Shown: positions 26,903 through 39,199 of the stretch, in pieces
Layout: each line of letters starts with the position of its first letter
Position numbering within the stretch: the stretch's first letter is position 1
DNA from: Holothuria scabra
Lineage: Eukaryota > Echinodermata > Holothuroidea > Aspidochirotida > Holothuriidae
NCBI GenBank assembly: GCA_037179385.1
Contig: CM074189.1
Coordinates: 25,729,648 to 25,793,647 of the forward strand
Direction of reading: 5' to 3'
Length of the DNA stretch: 64,000 nt
Program-made: the position numbers and the translations under genes
Notes under the pieces: generated by a model
Seen by the model: only the letters and a program-made list of their open reading frames with translations
The model's database searches: none
Told to the model about the DNA's origin: nothing

Positions 26903-26974
26903 ATATATATATATATATATATGGCGCTAATTCCCACCTTAGGGGGAAATTGTTATATCTGCGCGTACTTAGGG

Positions 26975-27245
26975 CGAAAAAATAACAATAAAATACATAA
27001 GAAAAAGTGTTCGCCCTAACGTCCAAAAATATAAAAAACGTTATTTCAATGGCCAGCCATCCGTTGGTGTTAACAGCTAGGTGTCCGTAAATTTGACAAC
27101 TTTGAAGTAATTGCATCTACTTTGTAAATCTAGGAGGGCGCCCTTTTCCGTTCACGTATTCCTATAGAAAGAGTGGGTAGAAACGTTACGGCGAAACTTA
27201 TATTTCGCCCAAAAAAATTTTTCCCCTTAACGTCTACTTTTCGCT
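26975..27245 (+). mobile_element. Inverted arm of composite repeat (A-block, plus)
   Basis: Partner of 26105-26395. It reads from TCGCCCTAACGTC through TAGGTGTCCGTAAATTTG to TTCCCCTTAACGTC. No coding capacity is visible. Confidence 0.75.
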
Positions 27246-27418
27246 TTTATAACGGGTAGGGGGTACTCATTATTGAGAAAAAGTTCCACGAGGATATTAA
27301 CATGTTCATGTTAACATTTTCGTATTCGAGCTGGGAAGAACAAATACGTTTGATTCTGATGCATTGAGAAAATACAATAGACTTTTTCAAACTTAAGAAA
27401 AGTCTATGAAGGTGCAAA

Positions 27419-27497
<79 letters not shown>
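27419..27497. repeat. (TA)n microsatellite
   Basis: About 79 bp of nearly pure TA repeat. Confidence 0.95.
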
Positions 27498-27499
<2 letters not shown>

Positions 27500-28430
27500 T
27501 ATATACCATTACGATTTAAAAATTTAATTTCACATCACGTTCAGCCCACATCATCGAGTAGTACCAATTGCAAGGAAAGCGACTCAGCAAATGAGAGACG
27601 TCACGCTTATTTTGTCCTAAATCCTGACGAGGAAGATTACATAGAGGCCAAATGAATAAAGTTAGCCCTATTGCAAAGTCTGCAGTTCTTCCATTTACCA
27701 TCACCGTTGATGAACTTGTGAATGTCAAACATGGGGCAACTCATCATAGCATACTGTAAATTTTCAAAGGTAAAAGTCACAGAATGAAACCGAACGAATA
27801 GTCTACCAATCAATTATCTTGGTGACTTCCTCTTTTAAGTTACTTATCTACTATGTCATTTTTGAAAGTTTATTTATCTTAGATTTTAAAAGTACATGTT
27901 GAATTGAATGTTATTGTTTTAAGTGTGAATATGGGAAATCTAATTTTATTATCACTCTCACAGTCAGCAAGTCGTAGAACCCTTGAAAGCTTTAGTCATC
28001 AAAGTTGTTTCCTGAAATAGATAAAGGGGCCTTCATATTTCATTTTCATTTCATTTATTTGACTTTTCACAATATCTGTAACTCATTGATACAGTATAGG
28101 GAAGGGGGCTGTACATATATCAAGATACTGGAAAGAGAAGTTCTAAACCATCCAGAGGGCTTGTCGGGGTGGGCAAACTAAGAGCAATTGATAATATTGT
28201 GGGCAAAAATTTTACGTGCATAGCAAGAAATCGAACCCAACGCTCCCGTTGCTGGGGATGGAGTCCAGGGACGAAGCCCGGAAGCTCTGAGGTTTTAGCA
28301 TATCTCTGGATGAAAAATTAAGTTTCTACAGACGGTACATTACAAATTATTTTTGCCCTAAGCCCGACTCCACGCTGACCTAACTTGGGGGGCGGGCAAG
28401 TGAGGAAAAGGACAAAATCTGGGGGGAAAA
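27500..28430. other. No gene recognised
   Basis: A possible B-box (minus strand GGGTTCGATTTCT, near 28211-28223) hints at a decayed tRNA-derived SINE, but no A-box is clear. The rest is unassigned. Confidence 0.3.
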
Positions 28431-28439
28431 GCCCCCTCT

Positions 28440-28800
28440 TGCCCCCGTAGCGCCGCCAATGCGTACAGGACCATTTCAGTTGAGGGCAGAAGATTTTTTG
28501 CCCGAAAACGTTATTCTTCCCGAAAGATTATCTAAGCGGAGAGTCACGTGGGAGCTGAGCGTAGAGAAAATTTCGAAAGTTCGGACCCCTCAGAGGAACG
28601 GACTAATTGGCATTTCCCAGCTTTCTAAGTAGAATCTAAGTATTCGCTGTTTTGGGTTTTCATATGAAATAAAATTTTCACTCTAAACTAAATTAGCAAA
28701 CTGCAAAGGGACAAGGATATTATTACAATTTTCTTTTGTTCGAAAAATGTTAGCCTCTGAAAGTCTGCCCCTGCCCCCACCCCCTCGTCTCGTTCGGCTA
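28440..28800. mobile_element. Dispersed repeat related to 6322-7688
   Basis: Motifs GATTATCTAAGCGGAGAG, GCGTAGAGAAAATTTCG, GGACCCCTCAGA and TTGGCATTTCCCAG follow in the order seen at 6745-6845. The left edge carries GTAGCGCCGCCAATGCGTAC-like sequence. It is a degraded member of the same family. Confidence 0.45.
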
Positions 28801-28809
28801 TGCTTGTCG

Positions 28810-30100
28810 AGTATGTTGCTTCCTTGAAAAAAAATAAATCATAAAAACTGAGAAAGTAATTGAGGATTGGGTAATATTAAGAGGAGAATTGTCACCTTCC
28901 CCTTTAAATACCTGTCCTATGTAACAACCTTGAATCCTCCTTACACCCATCCTTCCTCGCCCTGTCCCACATACCTTACCCTTATCCCCACCCTAGCCTA
29001 CCCACACCTTAAATTCTCCTTCTTTCTCATCAACGAAAAAGATTCAAATGTATGATATTTATATTGCCATAACAGCTTGGTTTCCTATTACGTTAATTAG
29101 TTTGGCTATGGATAATGACTTTCTCTTTGGAGCTGTTTCGTTTCGTTGTGTTTATACAAAGTGACTGCACTCATAAGTCCCAGTGTTGTTTGTACTATTT
29201 TGTGTCACACTACTTTTTCTAAATGCGTCTTATGCAATGTTGGTCGACATTTCTATTAAAATTAATTTGGGAACCATTTAACTATATGCTTGCTAAAATG
29301 ATGTCTCTATTTTTTCTTACAACAAACACACAAATTGGCGGCCAATTTAAAAAAAGTCACCAAATGCTTCCTCGAATTTTATCTTAGCAGTCATAACAAA
29401 TAGCTTCAATTATTTTATTCACATGGGCTTTAGCAAGCGGTGGTTTGACCATTTATTTCGGATCAGTTACTCAAGCCAGTACTTGAAGAAGCCAATCATT
29501 ATTTCCCGCCGATAAGCATTCCCCCTTTGTGGTCGACAAGTACTACTGATTTATATGATTCATTCAATAAAGTTAATTCATTCTTATATCCATTAATTTT
29601 AACAAAGAAATAAAGGGATGGAAATTCAGCTGATTGGAAAATTTATGACTTTCAAAACTGACCGAATTGAAATTGTCCCCATAAAGGCGGTTTTGAAAGC
29701 TCCTATAAACCTTTTTACCCTTTTTATGGAGATTTCCTCTGAAGAATAGTCATGCTGCTTTGAATCCGGGTAATCAATCCCGATCATTCTTCTTTCTATT
29801 AAAGTAGGCATTTGCTTTTTAATCCAGTAGACACTTAATCTGAGGCTTTTGTGATTCGTTGAAAATTTTCAAATATAACATTGTCTTTTGTGTTGGGCTA
29901 TATTTTGAACACAAGTACACTTCTTGCGAAAAATGTGCAAGTTGTTGAAAAATATAAATAGACCCAAACTGCAACCTCATATTTAATTCCCATGCTTGAA
30001 AATAGCGTAAGCAGTACTTTTAATACAGTCATGCGTAGGTTTCATCACGAGAACTAGTCGTTTTATATTTTAAATCATTTTAGTATTTGAAACTAATCTA
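28810..30100. other. No gene recognised
   Basis: AT-rich sequence without recognisable exons, RNA genes or transposon proteins. The open frames are short and compositionally biased. Confidence 0.4.
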
Positions 30101-30113
30101 TTGAAATGTATCA

Positions 30114-30851
30114 GTGGATTATCCACTTAGTGCTCCTTTGATATCATTCCTCTCAAATTTCAAATTTGAAGAGGCATTTTTAAACTTTGACACCTGTCAT
30201 CTTGTCATCCGCTCCCTTATCCTTTCTAGACTGGATTATGGTAATGCATTGCTACTTGGTTGTAGTAAGAGTAACATCCATAGACTACAGCGTATTCAAA
30301 ACTGGTCTGCTAAACTTGTTTGTAAAGCTTTGAAGTACGATCATGCTATATACCCCTTATCTTATTAAGCTACACTGGCTCCCTGTTAAAAAGAGAATTA
30401 TCTTCAAAGTTATGGTTATGGTTTATAAATGTCTCAATCATACCTCTCCCACCTATTTATCAGATTGCATCTCTCTTTGTCGCCCTGTCAGACAGAAATT
30501 ACGTTCTGCATTTGATGTTAAACGCTTAAATACACATATTACTATCGGGATTCTTAAGTCGATGGAAGGCAAATCTTTCTTCTATGCTGTCCCATGCATC
30601 TGGAATAGTTTTCCAGTAAGCATTAGAAATTCTAATTCATTGTCAATTTTTAAGAAAAAATCTTAAGACACGTTTGTATTGTATGTAAACTTTTGTTAAG
30701 CGCTACGATCTAGATGGAAGAGAGCTATATAAGTACCTCTGTGTATGTATGTATGTATGTATGTATGTATGTATGTATGTATGTATGTATGTATGTATGT
30801 ATGTATGTATGTATGTATGTATGTATGTATGTATGTATGTATGTATGTATG

Positions 30852-30885
<34 letters not shown>

Positions 30886-30895
30886 TGTATTTTTT
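30114..30895 (+). mobile_element. CR1/L2-like LINE 3' end with TGTA tail
   Basis: Two frames joined by a frameshift near 30345 read VIRSLILSRLDYGNALLLG, HRLQRIQNWSAKLV, then LHWLPVKKRIIFKVMVMVYK, HTSPTYLSD and AVPCIWNSFPVSIRNS. This is the conserved end of CR1/L2/Rex-like ORF2. A short 3' UTR (AAGCGCTACGATCTAGATGG, AGCTATATAAGTACC) leads straight into a (TGTA)n tract at 30741-30892, the simple-repeat tail expected of this group. It is 5'-truncated and dead. Confidence 0.85.
30741..30892. repeat. (TGTA)n microsatellite tail
   Basis: About 38 tetranucleotide units with one TATA variant, directly after the LINE 3' end. Probably expanded from the element's own tail. Confidence 0.95.
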
Positions 30896-30899
30896 TTTG

Positions 30900-33800
30900 A
30901 AGAGGTACTAAAATTGAATTTGAAAATGTTAACTTTCACACTTTCGTCTGGAATATTATTGTTGCTACCGGCAGGTAATATGAAATGCAGCTCAAGTATT
31001 GCAATATTTAAAGCTACGTTGTAAATATATCTGTTTAATGAAACTATTAATGCTTAGTTAATTTTATATTTAATGTCAAATGGTCCAAGAAAACCTTGGT
31101 TGTGTAGTGCGCTACATAACAAGTTTTACTCTTATTAACATTTATGAACCACGGAATTAAAAAAGAGCCACTTTCTACATTTGCAATTTAACTTTAAAAG
31201 GAACAGCGAGGGGTGGGGTTCAAATGCCCTAATTAATAGTGATATTTCGGACTTTGGGGATAAGGATGAATTAAGGTATTTTGTCAATTAGGTAGTCACA
31301 GGACTCGTTATCCATGGACCAGGCATAATTCTTTTGCTCCAGATGAAACTGCGACGTTGACGTCTTACAATCGTCATTTCACTGCTTCAGAACTATTCAT
31401 GGTATACCCTTTTTTTGTTACACAAATGAAGTTCGATAAGTTTGTTCTGGAGGGCTAAAGCAGCGTTGACTGCAAAAAGTTTCAAACGACTCACATCTTT
31501 TCTTTTTTTTTTTTTTAATTTGAAAGCTATATAGGGTAAATTATTTCGGACAGTTAGCTAAATGATCTCCCATCCTATACTTTCTGGAAAACACTGTTAT
31601 TGATTGAATGATCACACAAATTTCCAAGGTAAAAAATAATGATTTATCAAAAATCCGATGAACTTTACGAGACTGAGAATAAACGTTGTCAAATATGGAT
31701 ATATCATCATCATGTTTAAATAGCGTCTGTTTTGCAAACATATTTAAAAAGGTTACATGCCTCTCCAACTCTCCAATATCCTTGCCTTCCTTACTTATTT
31801 GACAACCAACGGTGTCAACGTATTATCAACTTCTGAAATGAAGTTTAATTTAAGTTAAATCCAAATTAAGTTAAGTTAAATTAAATTAAGTTTAATTGAA
31901 TTTAAAATTTTTTGTACCTTTTTGCTACATTTAAACACAGTAAATCCATTGTTAGCATTTTTCACCTTGGCGTTTGTCACATAATTGTACAGGAAAACTC
32001 AATATATCTATTTAAAGTTGCCTAAGCAACATGTTTCCCGAATGTAAGAATCATCTCTCTATTTTTGTGTCTTGAATCTCTGCATCACTTTTTCTATTTT
32101 TTTTTTTTTTTTTTTTTTGCTATTTTGTTGATAAGATGCAACAGGCCTATCCACCTTGGAAGTTAGTGACGACGCTACTGTGAAATTTTGCATTCAGTTT
32201 ACGGTCACGCTCACTTGTAGAGCAGTCGCATGTTAGGTTACGTAAAATTTCAAAAATGAAAGTATATGGTCTTAAATTGAGGGGCATGAAGCATTGTCAA
32301 TATTTGTATGACAGATGTCTCATCTGAAACAAAAGTGTTTAGTATTTTAGCCGAAAGTGAAATTAGCAAGTAAATGGAGCATTTATAATCGCTGTCTTTC
32401 TGGCGGCAGAAAGTGTTGTTCATACTTTATCAAACGTAAATATAATTATAAATTCGACACAAATAAGCAATGAGTCCCTTTCCATTAAAAATGGGATATA
32501 AATAAAGAACACTTTCCTACTTACGCATATCTGCAGCACAGACAATTGCGTAGCCAGTCTTCCCTAAGTTGAGGTAAACCCTAAGCTAAAAATTGGGATT
32601 AGTTGTAACTCAGGCTGCATATTGAGAACTCGACAAAGGATAACAAAGTTTATTATTTTCAGTTCAAAAGGTTTTCATAGGGACATCCAGGTGGCAAGTT
32701 CGAACAGAGTTACTTTTCGTGAGAAAATTTCAAGACAGACGCCCAAGATCATTTAAGCGACTGCATTTATGAGATTTAGATAGTGCCCATGTACTAAAAT
32801 ACGTTGTGAATAGTAGATGGTAGTAACAGCAGAAAGATACTATTACAAGAGAAGTGTAACACATTAAGCCCCCTTCATGACTGGAGAGCATTACAGGTTC
32901 ACTATGTGAATGCTTTCGTAATTTATTTGCGTATTTAGATGCTACATTGTCATTTTTCCTTAAGCTTCCGTTTTGCATTCGTTGACATTAATGTGACAAA
33001 GGTTATCATAATTCAAAACCAGCAGTTTTGCTGGCCAATGGGCAGACCCCGTTTTTGCAATCACGAGAACCCTTTCTACGCAATACAAAAGTTTTTGAGT
33101 ATGTTATCATTGCAGAAGTGGTGATAGGTATGGTTATGATAGGTAAGGTCTATAAATGCATTAATACACAGGAGGAACTCTCATCTTTTGTGTAGAGGTT
33201 CAAGTGTTCATTATAATATCTACAGTGTTTGAAGTTGTACGGAATCTAATAACTAGCGAACTGCAGTTTTAATAAGCTAAATAAATACTACATAACCTTC
33301 TGTTTACTTTGTTCCCGAATTCAGATTAACCAAGATGGGGGAAATAATAAAGTAGCCGTTCATACATTTCATACCATCAGTTTATGAACACAATACGTAA
33401 ATATGTACAGAATAGCAAAAATATGTTTGATACAGTTCAAGTACTTTTCGTATCCGTTCATGTTTTATGAAGAAAATCATATACTATGGAATACCTAAAG
33501 GTCAATTGAGATGGCCAAATCAATAGCCCACACAAAGAGGGCTATGATTATAGGGTTAACAGTGCAAGACATGTGAACGTTCAATTAGGTTCACCAGTAC
33601 CTAGTGGTTATGGGATATTTTTGCTCATGGCCACCGTGTAAGCTGACAGTTCACAACATTCGTATGGAGTACGTTTTACTGTATCACCGACGTCTACCTG
33701 TCTTCTCAAATTTCTGTCGACGCTGAACGAACATCGAGTATGTACCGTATAGTCTAATTGGCAAGCGCTCACAGCTTATAAAATCTGAAGAACTGAACTT

Positions 33801-33950
33801 ACATGATGTACCAACGTCTTGACCAAGACTGGTCATGGGTTTAGTTACTGAAATACGAGTAATTTAATTGAGATATTTACATCACTTGAAGGCATATTTT
33901 ATACATCATTCCCAAATGTGTTGAAAATACTTTCAAAAATTGGGCAAGTT
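30900..33950. other. No gene recognised
   Basis: AT-rich intergenic sequence. Visible items are T-runs at about 31500-31517 and 32094-32118 and an AAGTTAAATTAA-type low-complexity patch at 31845-31910. No protein or RNA family is recognisable. Confidence 0.4.
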
Positions 33951-33965
33951 CACCAACCAGCAGAA

Positions 33966-34206
33966 AATTTCCTTTGAGACCCTTTGTCCAAATTCCATTC
34001 ACTAAAGGGTTTCAGTGGGTTCCAAATGGTTCTAAAGGGTTTTCAAAAGGGTTTGGTTCATGCAAAGGGTAATTTTACAATTCCCTTTGAGATTTGTCCA
34101 TCAACAACCAAAGGGAACCCTTTGAATTCAAAGGGTTTTTCGAAAGGATACCATCTGAAACACTTTGGGTTCAAAGGGTATTACACCAAAGGGTTCCAAA
34201 GGGGAT
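33966..34206. repeat. AAAGGGTT-motif cluster
   Basis: AAAGGGT, TTCAAAGGG, CCCTTTGA and variants occur more than a dozen times in 240 bp on both strands. Short inverted pairs such as GGGAACCCTTTGAATTCAAAGGG lie near 34115. The 107-codon open frame across it is a by-product (repeated KGF). It is a repeat or MITE-like sequence of unknown type. Confidence 0.65.
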
Positions 34207-34689
34207 TTCAGCAGCGTACGCGTACCTTTAGTGGATTTGGGCTGTCATTTGGTATTTTTGCCGCCAGATTAGATTCTTACCATTATTTCAGTTGGGTGAA
34301 CAGATGATTCTCTGACCCCACTAATCCATCTCTGGACACCATACTATCATAGGACAAACACCGTCGGATATGTGTAATTTTAAATCAAAGCAAAATTCGT
34401 GTGAAAACATTTTGGACAATTTGGCGAGAACTTTGAATTCTTTAAACCATATTGTATTAACCGGGAAATTTCGCGTTAGGCTATGAAAGCTACGTTTAAA
34501 GAACATGACTTAAATTTCCTGAATCTAGTCGGGTCAAACCCAGCGGTATCGACCTCGCGTGGACCTTTGTTGTATACCTCATCAGAATTTCAAATGTATC
34601 AGTATATCTTAGTTAGTTTCTCACGATACTTCAACAGGTTCGGACCAAATACTTGATGCAAACAAAAGAAGCCCAGCGAAACAGGTACA

Positions 34690-34915
34690 CTAAAACAAAA
34701 ACGTGTTTAGCGGTTCAACACTTACTTTCCCCATTTTGGAAATACGTTCAAATTGTCAGCATGATTACACTAAGTGTTTAGCAGTTAAACGTGTTTTAAA
34801 ACTGAAATGTTTAGAAATAAGACATGCGTCTTTTCAATCGAAACATGTTTACAAAGTGGTGCAAAAATAAAGTGTTTAGAGAAGTGTTTAATTTCTAAAC
34901 ACTTTTATAGAGTGT
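34690..34915. repeat. GTGTTTA-motif cluster
   Basis: CGTGTTTAG, AAGTGTTTAG, ACGTGTTTTAAAAC, AAATGTTTAG, AGTGTTTAGAGAAG and TCTAAACACTT recur on both strands over 225 bp. This gives a folded, inverted-repeat-rich segment. Confidence 0.5.
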
Positions 34916-35486
34916 AATTCAGGCTTAAATATAATAGTAAAACGGCAAAACCGGTTCAGAAGTAAAAATGAAACCAGTCTCCATATAATAGGTTACAGAT
35001 TAAAAATGTCAACAAATAGTTTACTTTTGCTTGTACGGAAGTGAAAGCAAAATTTGGCTTGAACCTTTCTCTCATTAACGTTGAGACGCGCGTCTTGAAG
35101 CCCGCATTAAAGGGCACGCGCGATGTAAGTTTTCAATGAAGTAATACAATGGCAAAGCTTTATGGAAAAAAGACAGAAAGTTCCAAGACTGCATATTTTA
35201 CTGCTTGGTAATGTGAAAGTGACTACCTTAAAAACTTATAAGGAGAGTACGTATCCCCTCCTCTTCTCCCGTTACTTCCACCTGTGTGTGTAGTAGATAG
35301 CTTTTTGAGGTTTTATGACCCAAGTTACACGCTTCTGCAGGTTAATAAAATTGAAATCCATGAGAAAGCAAATGTTGGCTAAATTGTAGCCGTTAGGTAT
35401 ACATAAAATTACTATTGGCTACTTAATGTTTTCATAAAGCGTTAGTTGAAAAAACGGGACATTTGGTAAGCCTACTTATACAGCCT

Positions 35487-36010
35487 ACAGAAATTTGTTT
35501 CCAAAACCGTATTTACAAACCTCTAAGCCTCAAGCAAATAAATATTTCTATCAATTGCTCAAGGGAGAAGACTGATGAGATATCTGCCAAAACGGCCCGG
35601 TATATAATGACCTGGTAGTAAAGCCCTGTTTCACATTGCCAAGATTACGTCTACAACACGCACGGAATGTTAGAAGACAAACAATTAAAAAACGACCGAA
35701 GTGCCGGAACTTTGCAAATATGTCCATAACTGGAAAATCCTTCGTTTTGTCCTTGGTTTCTCACCAATAAATACTTTTAACATTTTACGATTGGAATGAA
35801 CTGCTTGCCAGGGACTGGTTTGCTTCGGTGGGTACCGAAAAGTGTGATGGTTTAAGGAAAGCTAAGGTCGCTTCATCCATCCCGTTTTGGGGTAAAGTGA
35901 GTGATTGTGTGAACGAGTGTTCGAGTGGGCGAGTGTTCGAAAAAAAAAATTGTTTCCAAAACCGTATTTATAAACCTCTAAGCCTCAAGCAAATAAATAA
36001 TTCTATCAAT
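35487..36010 (+). repeat. Direct repeat pair of about 75 bp
   Basis: TTGTTTCCAAAACCGTATTT, then AAACCTCTAAGCCTCAAGC and AAATAAATA...TTCTATCAATT, occur at 35494-35557 and again at 35950-36011 with few differences. Confidence 0.75.
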
Positions 36011-36075
36011 TTTGGGGTAAAGTGAGTGAGTGAGTGTGTGAGTGAGTGAGTGAGCGAGTGGGCGAGTGAGTGAGT
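35890..36075. repeat. (GAGT)n simple repeat
   Basis: Tetranucleotide GAGT units with variants at about 35896-35935 and 36018-36075. Confidence 0.9.
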
Positions 36076-36179
36076 TAGATGGAGCTTTGCGGCCTCGTTT
36101 CCAACCTCGTTTTCAGAGGACTTTAGTGTAATACATGGTTTCAGCAAAGCCACCCTTTAGTAATTTAAATCTATAAAAA

Positions 36180-37650
36180 GTGTGACTGTACTTCATCGTT
36201 TGAAACTATTTGTGAATAAGTTTGAACATATTAATCAAAGGTGCAAGTTGTAAAGTAAACTGTTTTCGTCCTTTTAAAATCCGTTATCGTCATCATTCTA
36301 GACTACGCCATCTGGCGAGGTACCTCATATCGAGCCTATTCATTTGCTTGGAAGGAGACTTTAAAAGAAAGTAAAAGGCGAAAAGGCAAATATCTGTATT
36401 ACTTTTTAGCTTTATATGAAAGAGATTTTCTTTTGTTTTACAGTCCCCTTAAATAAAATTATAAATAAAACAGCTGTTTTGAACGTATTGCCAGCAGGAG
36501 CTCACGAACTTACTATTTTATAAAGTGGTAAGTGGAAACAATAGGGTTTGTTTGACAATAGTTATTACACTATACCCTGTTTGGGGCATTATGTTGGAAC
36601 CGGCATATTTAGTGGTCGCGTGGCTGTGAGAGTGCACAGCCGCTAGCACAGCAATAGTCGGTACTGCATTATACAATATACACTACAGTTCTCATAGTGT
36701 CGAAGGCAGTCGAAAAAGCTTTTAAAACAAGTTTGTGACCCACCCGAGGGGAAGGGGTGAAATTTGCACATGATTTTGGTACTTATATCGCAATTTAAAG
36801 AAATAAAGCGGTCCCGCTCATTGAAAAACGACAGACATTGTGCGCGTCGTTACCCGCTAGGTTTCCGTTCAAACGGTACAGCAAGTATACAGTTTTACAG
36901 TGTAGTCTCGTCATTACTACGTAACGTAATATGCTAGCGGCACATAGCAGTCTCTAAAGAGCACTGAGCTAATTCCTAGTGAACTTAGCAGGATAAAACT
37001 CAGAATACGGTTTTTTCCATCCCTTACCTTTTTTGAAACACGTTCCTCCCTTTTATGGCATGCATTCCTCTGCGACGAATGAGGGCTATTCGTTTCGTTA
37101 AGCCCACACATACATAATAACATGGCATATTCCGGTTGCAAAGGTATATCACAGGCTCGTCGCAGTGTCTCGTATTTTAATATAGGACCAACACAGCTGG
37201 GAAAAGGAACTTGAATGGCCTCTTTGGGTGCATGTGAAGGTGACCACTTACTTTTTGGTACTTCAGTTCACTCAAACACCAATCTTTTCATTCGTACTTT
37301 TTGTACTTTTTCTGTTGGTTGTTAATGCATTGTTTACATGCGACTCGATCGTGAGCATCATCAATGTCACTTGACGCACTTTTCTGAAGTTCTCAACATA
37401 CCTGCTAGGGCTTGTTCGTGTTTGCGTGAAGGTACACGTTAAGTTTCCCAACCAGGGAAGTATATATTAACTATGGTTCGACAGAAAACTTTAAAAACCA
37501 ACATGGATAACGTTAGGCTCATATCTCAGGTAAGATATTATGGAACCTGTCTTTTGAGACAGCATTAGAGATTTATATACATTTGGAGTTTATTGGTTAA
37601 TTTAATCAAGGTTTACTGAAACATTAGTGAAGCGTCATTTTAACGTACAC
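36180..37650. other. No gene recognised
   Basis: A short ATG frame at 37472-37528 ends at CAG|GTAAGA and has a TATATATT box just upstream. It could be a first exon, but there is no homology. Nothing else is visible. Confidence 0.3.
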
Positions 37651-37654
37651 ACTG

Positions 37655-39190
37655 TTAACACAAATTAGTCAAAACAGTGCCTGAACTGACTTATCACGTT
37701 AGTCAATAATATTGACTAATATTTGACCCAGTTGATTTCTCGTCGTCGTCTGATACGCTATTCCGCCGTTTGTCGACACTGCGCATTACCACTCACGATA
37801 GCTCTCCACATCTTTCTGTCACTTGTAAGTGATGCCAAAGCGTCCGATCCAAGATGAAGATCCGGTCTGATGTCTTTTAGGCCTTTGTTGACTCTACCGC
37901 ACCAGGTTGTTATCGGTCTCCCTCTCGGTCTCCTGATAGCGCGTAACGATTCTTGCAAAGCCTTACTAGCTGGTGTTTCGGCCGACAGTCCATGAGGTGA
38001 CCGACCCATTTCATTCTTCTCAAGGTGATGTTCTAACTCCATGGTTTTACTCCTGTGCGTTCGTACAAGACATCGTTGCTCATAGCGTACGGCCAACTGA
38101 TTTTTAGCATTCCCCTCAATATACCTTGTTGAAAGACATTGATTGTGTGCTCCTGGGTTTTGGTCTAACTCCAAACCTTACTGTTGTATAGGAAAATACT
38201 GCAGATATAAGCATCAAAGAGCCTGATCCTGTTTTTCAATTCATTTTTCGTGCTTGTTAGGATGAAGCGATATTGTGTGTAGGAGGCCATTGCTAAATGT
38301 TTTCTCCTCTTAATGTCTTCATCCGTGTCGATCAGACTGCCAGCGTACTAAAGCTGTTTCCAATCTTCGCTTCATTTTTTTGATAACGTATTCCTCTGTT
38401 TTCGAGTCATTAATTAATAATCCTCCAACTTCCAGTTTTGAAGGGACTGTTCTTTTATTTAATCGGTCTTATATTTAGCAGTTGTTACCCAACCTATGCC
38501 ATCAGCGTATTGTTGGTCGATTAAAATTGGTTGTTGGTGCGCAGGGTTTGAATACGAATGTTCCAATATGATTGGCTGGTAGATGTCTTCATAAGTTCCT
38601 TGCTTTGCGTAATTGTGGTCCGAGATGTCTCCTTTTAGTGTCTTCGCTAGATAAAGTGTGAACAACACTAGACTCAGTCTCTTCGGAGAACTCCGATATT
38701 GGTACTAAACGTTTCCGATGTTCACTCATAGTGTTTCATAGCCTAACACGTAACATCACATCTTTGATTAGTATTGTGAGTATGTGAACTTCTTCGTTAT
38801 TTAATATGACTTTTAGGTCATCTATAAGTTTCCCTCGATCAACTCTATTGAACGCCTTGCTCATATCTAGCAACAGTATTGTTATCTCATAAGATCTGGA
38901 AGTAATAGCCCTTTTGGCTAGAGTTTTCACTGTGAAAATGACCCCCGTGGTGTTGCGACCACCACTACAGGCAGCTTGGGTAATCGGGATATTTTCATTC
39001 AACCTCGAGTAGATTCGTTTTAGTTGATTTCATTTTAACAAATATTAAGCTTTCTTGAACAAGTTTTTATTGTTATTCTTAAGTCCATTACTACGAATTT
39101 AGTTATGACAGATATCATCACAAACTAGTCAAAAATGAGTGATTGAAGTGGTTTGCCAATTCAGGCACCACTTTGACTAATTTGTGTTTA
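37655..39190. mobile_element. MITE-like element with 32-bp terminal inverted repeats, split by a LINE
   Basis: The left end AACACAAATTAGTCAAA ... GTGCCTGAA (37657-37686) and the right end TTCAGGCACCACTTTGACTAA then TTTGTGTTTA (39160-39190) are inverted repeats matching at about 28 of 32 positions. The non-LINE sequence inside amounts to only a few hundred bases, consistent with a MITE into which the LINE at 37740-39005 inserted. Confidence 0.6.
37740..39005 (-). mobile_element. Decayed RTE/Jockey-like LINE, minus strand
   Basis: Minus-strand fragments in order are TAKRAITSRSYE, LLLDMSKAFNRVDRGKLIDD (RT block with the first catalytic Asp, 38736-39002), QQYADGIGW (38459-38668, the YADD active site altered to YADG), and a C-terminal PRGRPITTWCGRVNKGLKDI with AWR-type ending (37758-38174). 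Stops and frameshifts separate the pieces. The PRGRP...TW..... ending resembles RTE-type elements. The 3' end carries GACGACGACGAG near 37738. Confidence 0.75.
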
Positions 39191-39199
39191 GAGCGCAAT

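Noticed and set aside
30703..31024. Open frames with Met-Tyr-Val-Cys or His-Thr-Tyr-Ile repeats
   Set aside because: Translation of the (TGTA)n tail of a LINE.
33984..34307. 107-codon frame with repeated Lys-Gly-Phe
   Set aside because: Direct result of the AAAGGGTT repeat cluster.
37472..37528. Possible first exon (ATG frame ending CAG|GTAAGA, TATA-like box upstream)
   Set aside because: Too short, no homology and no partner exon. Cannot be supported.
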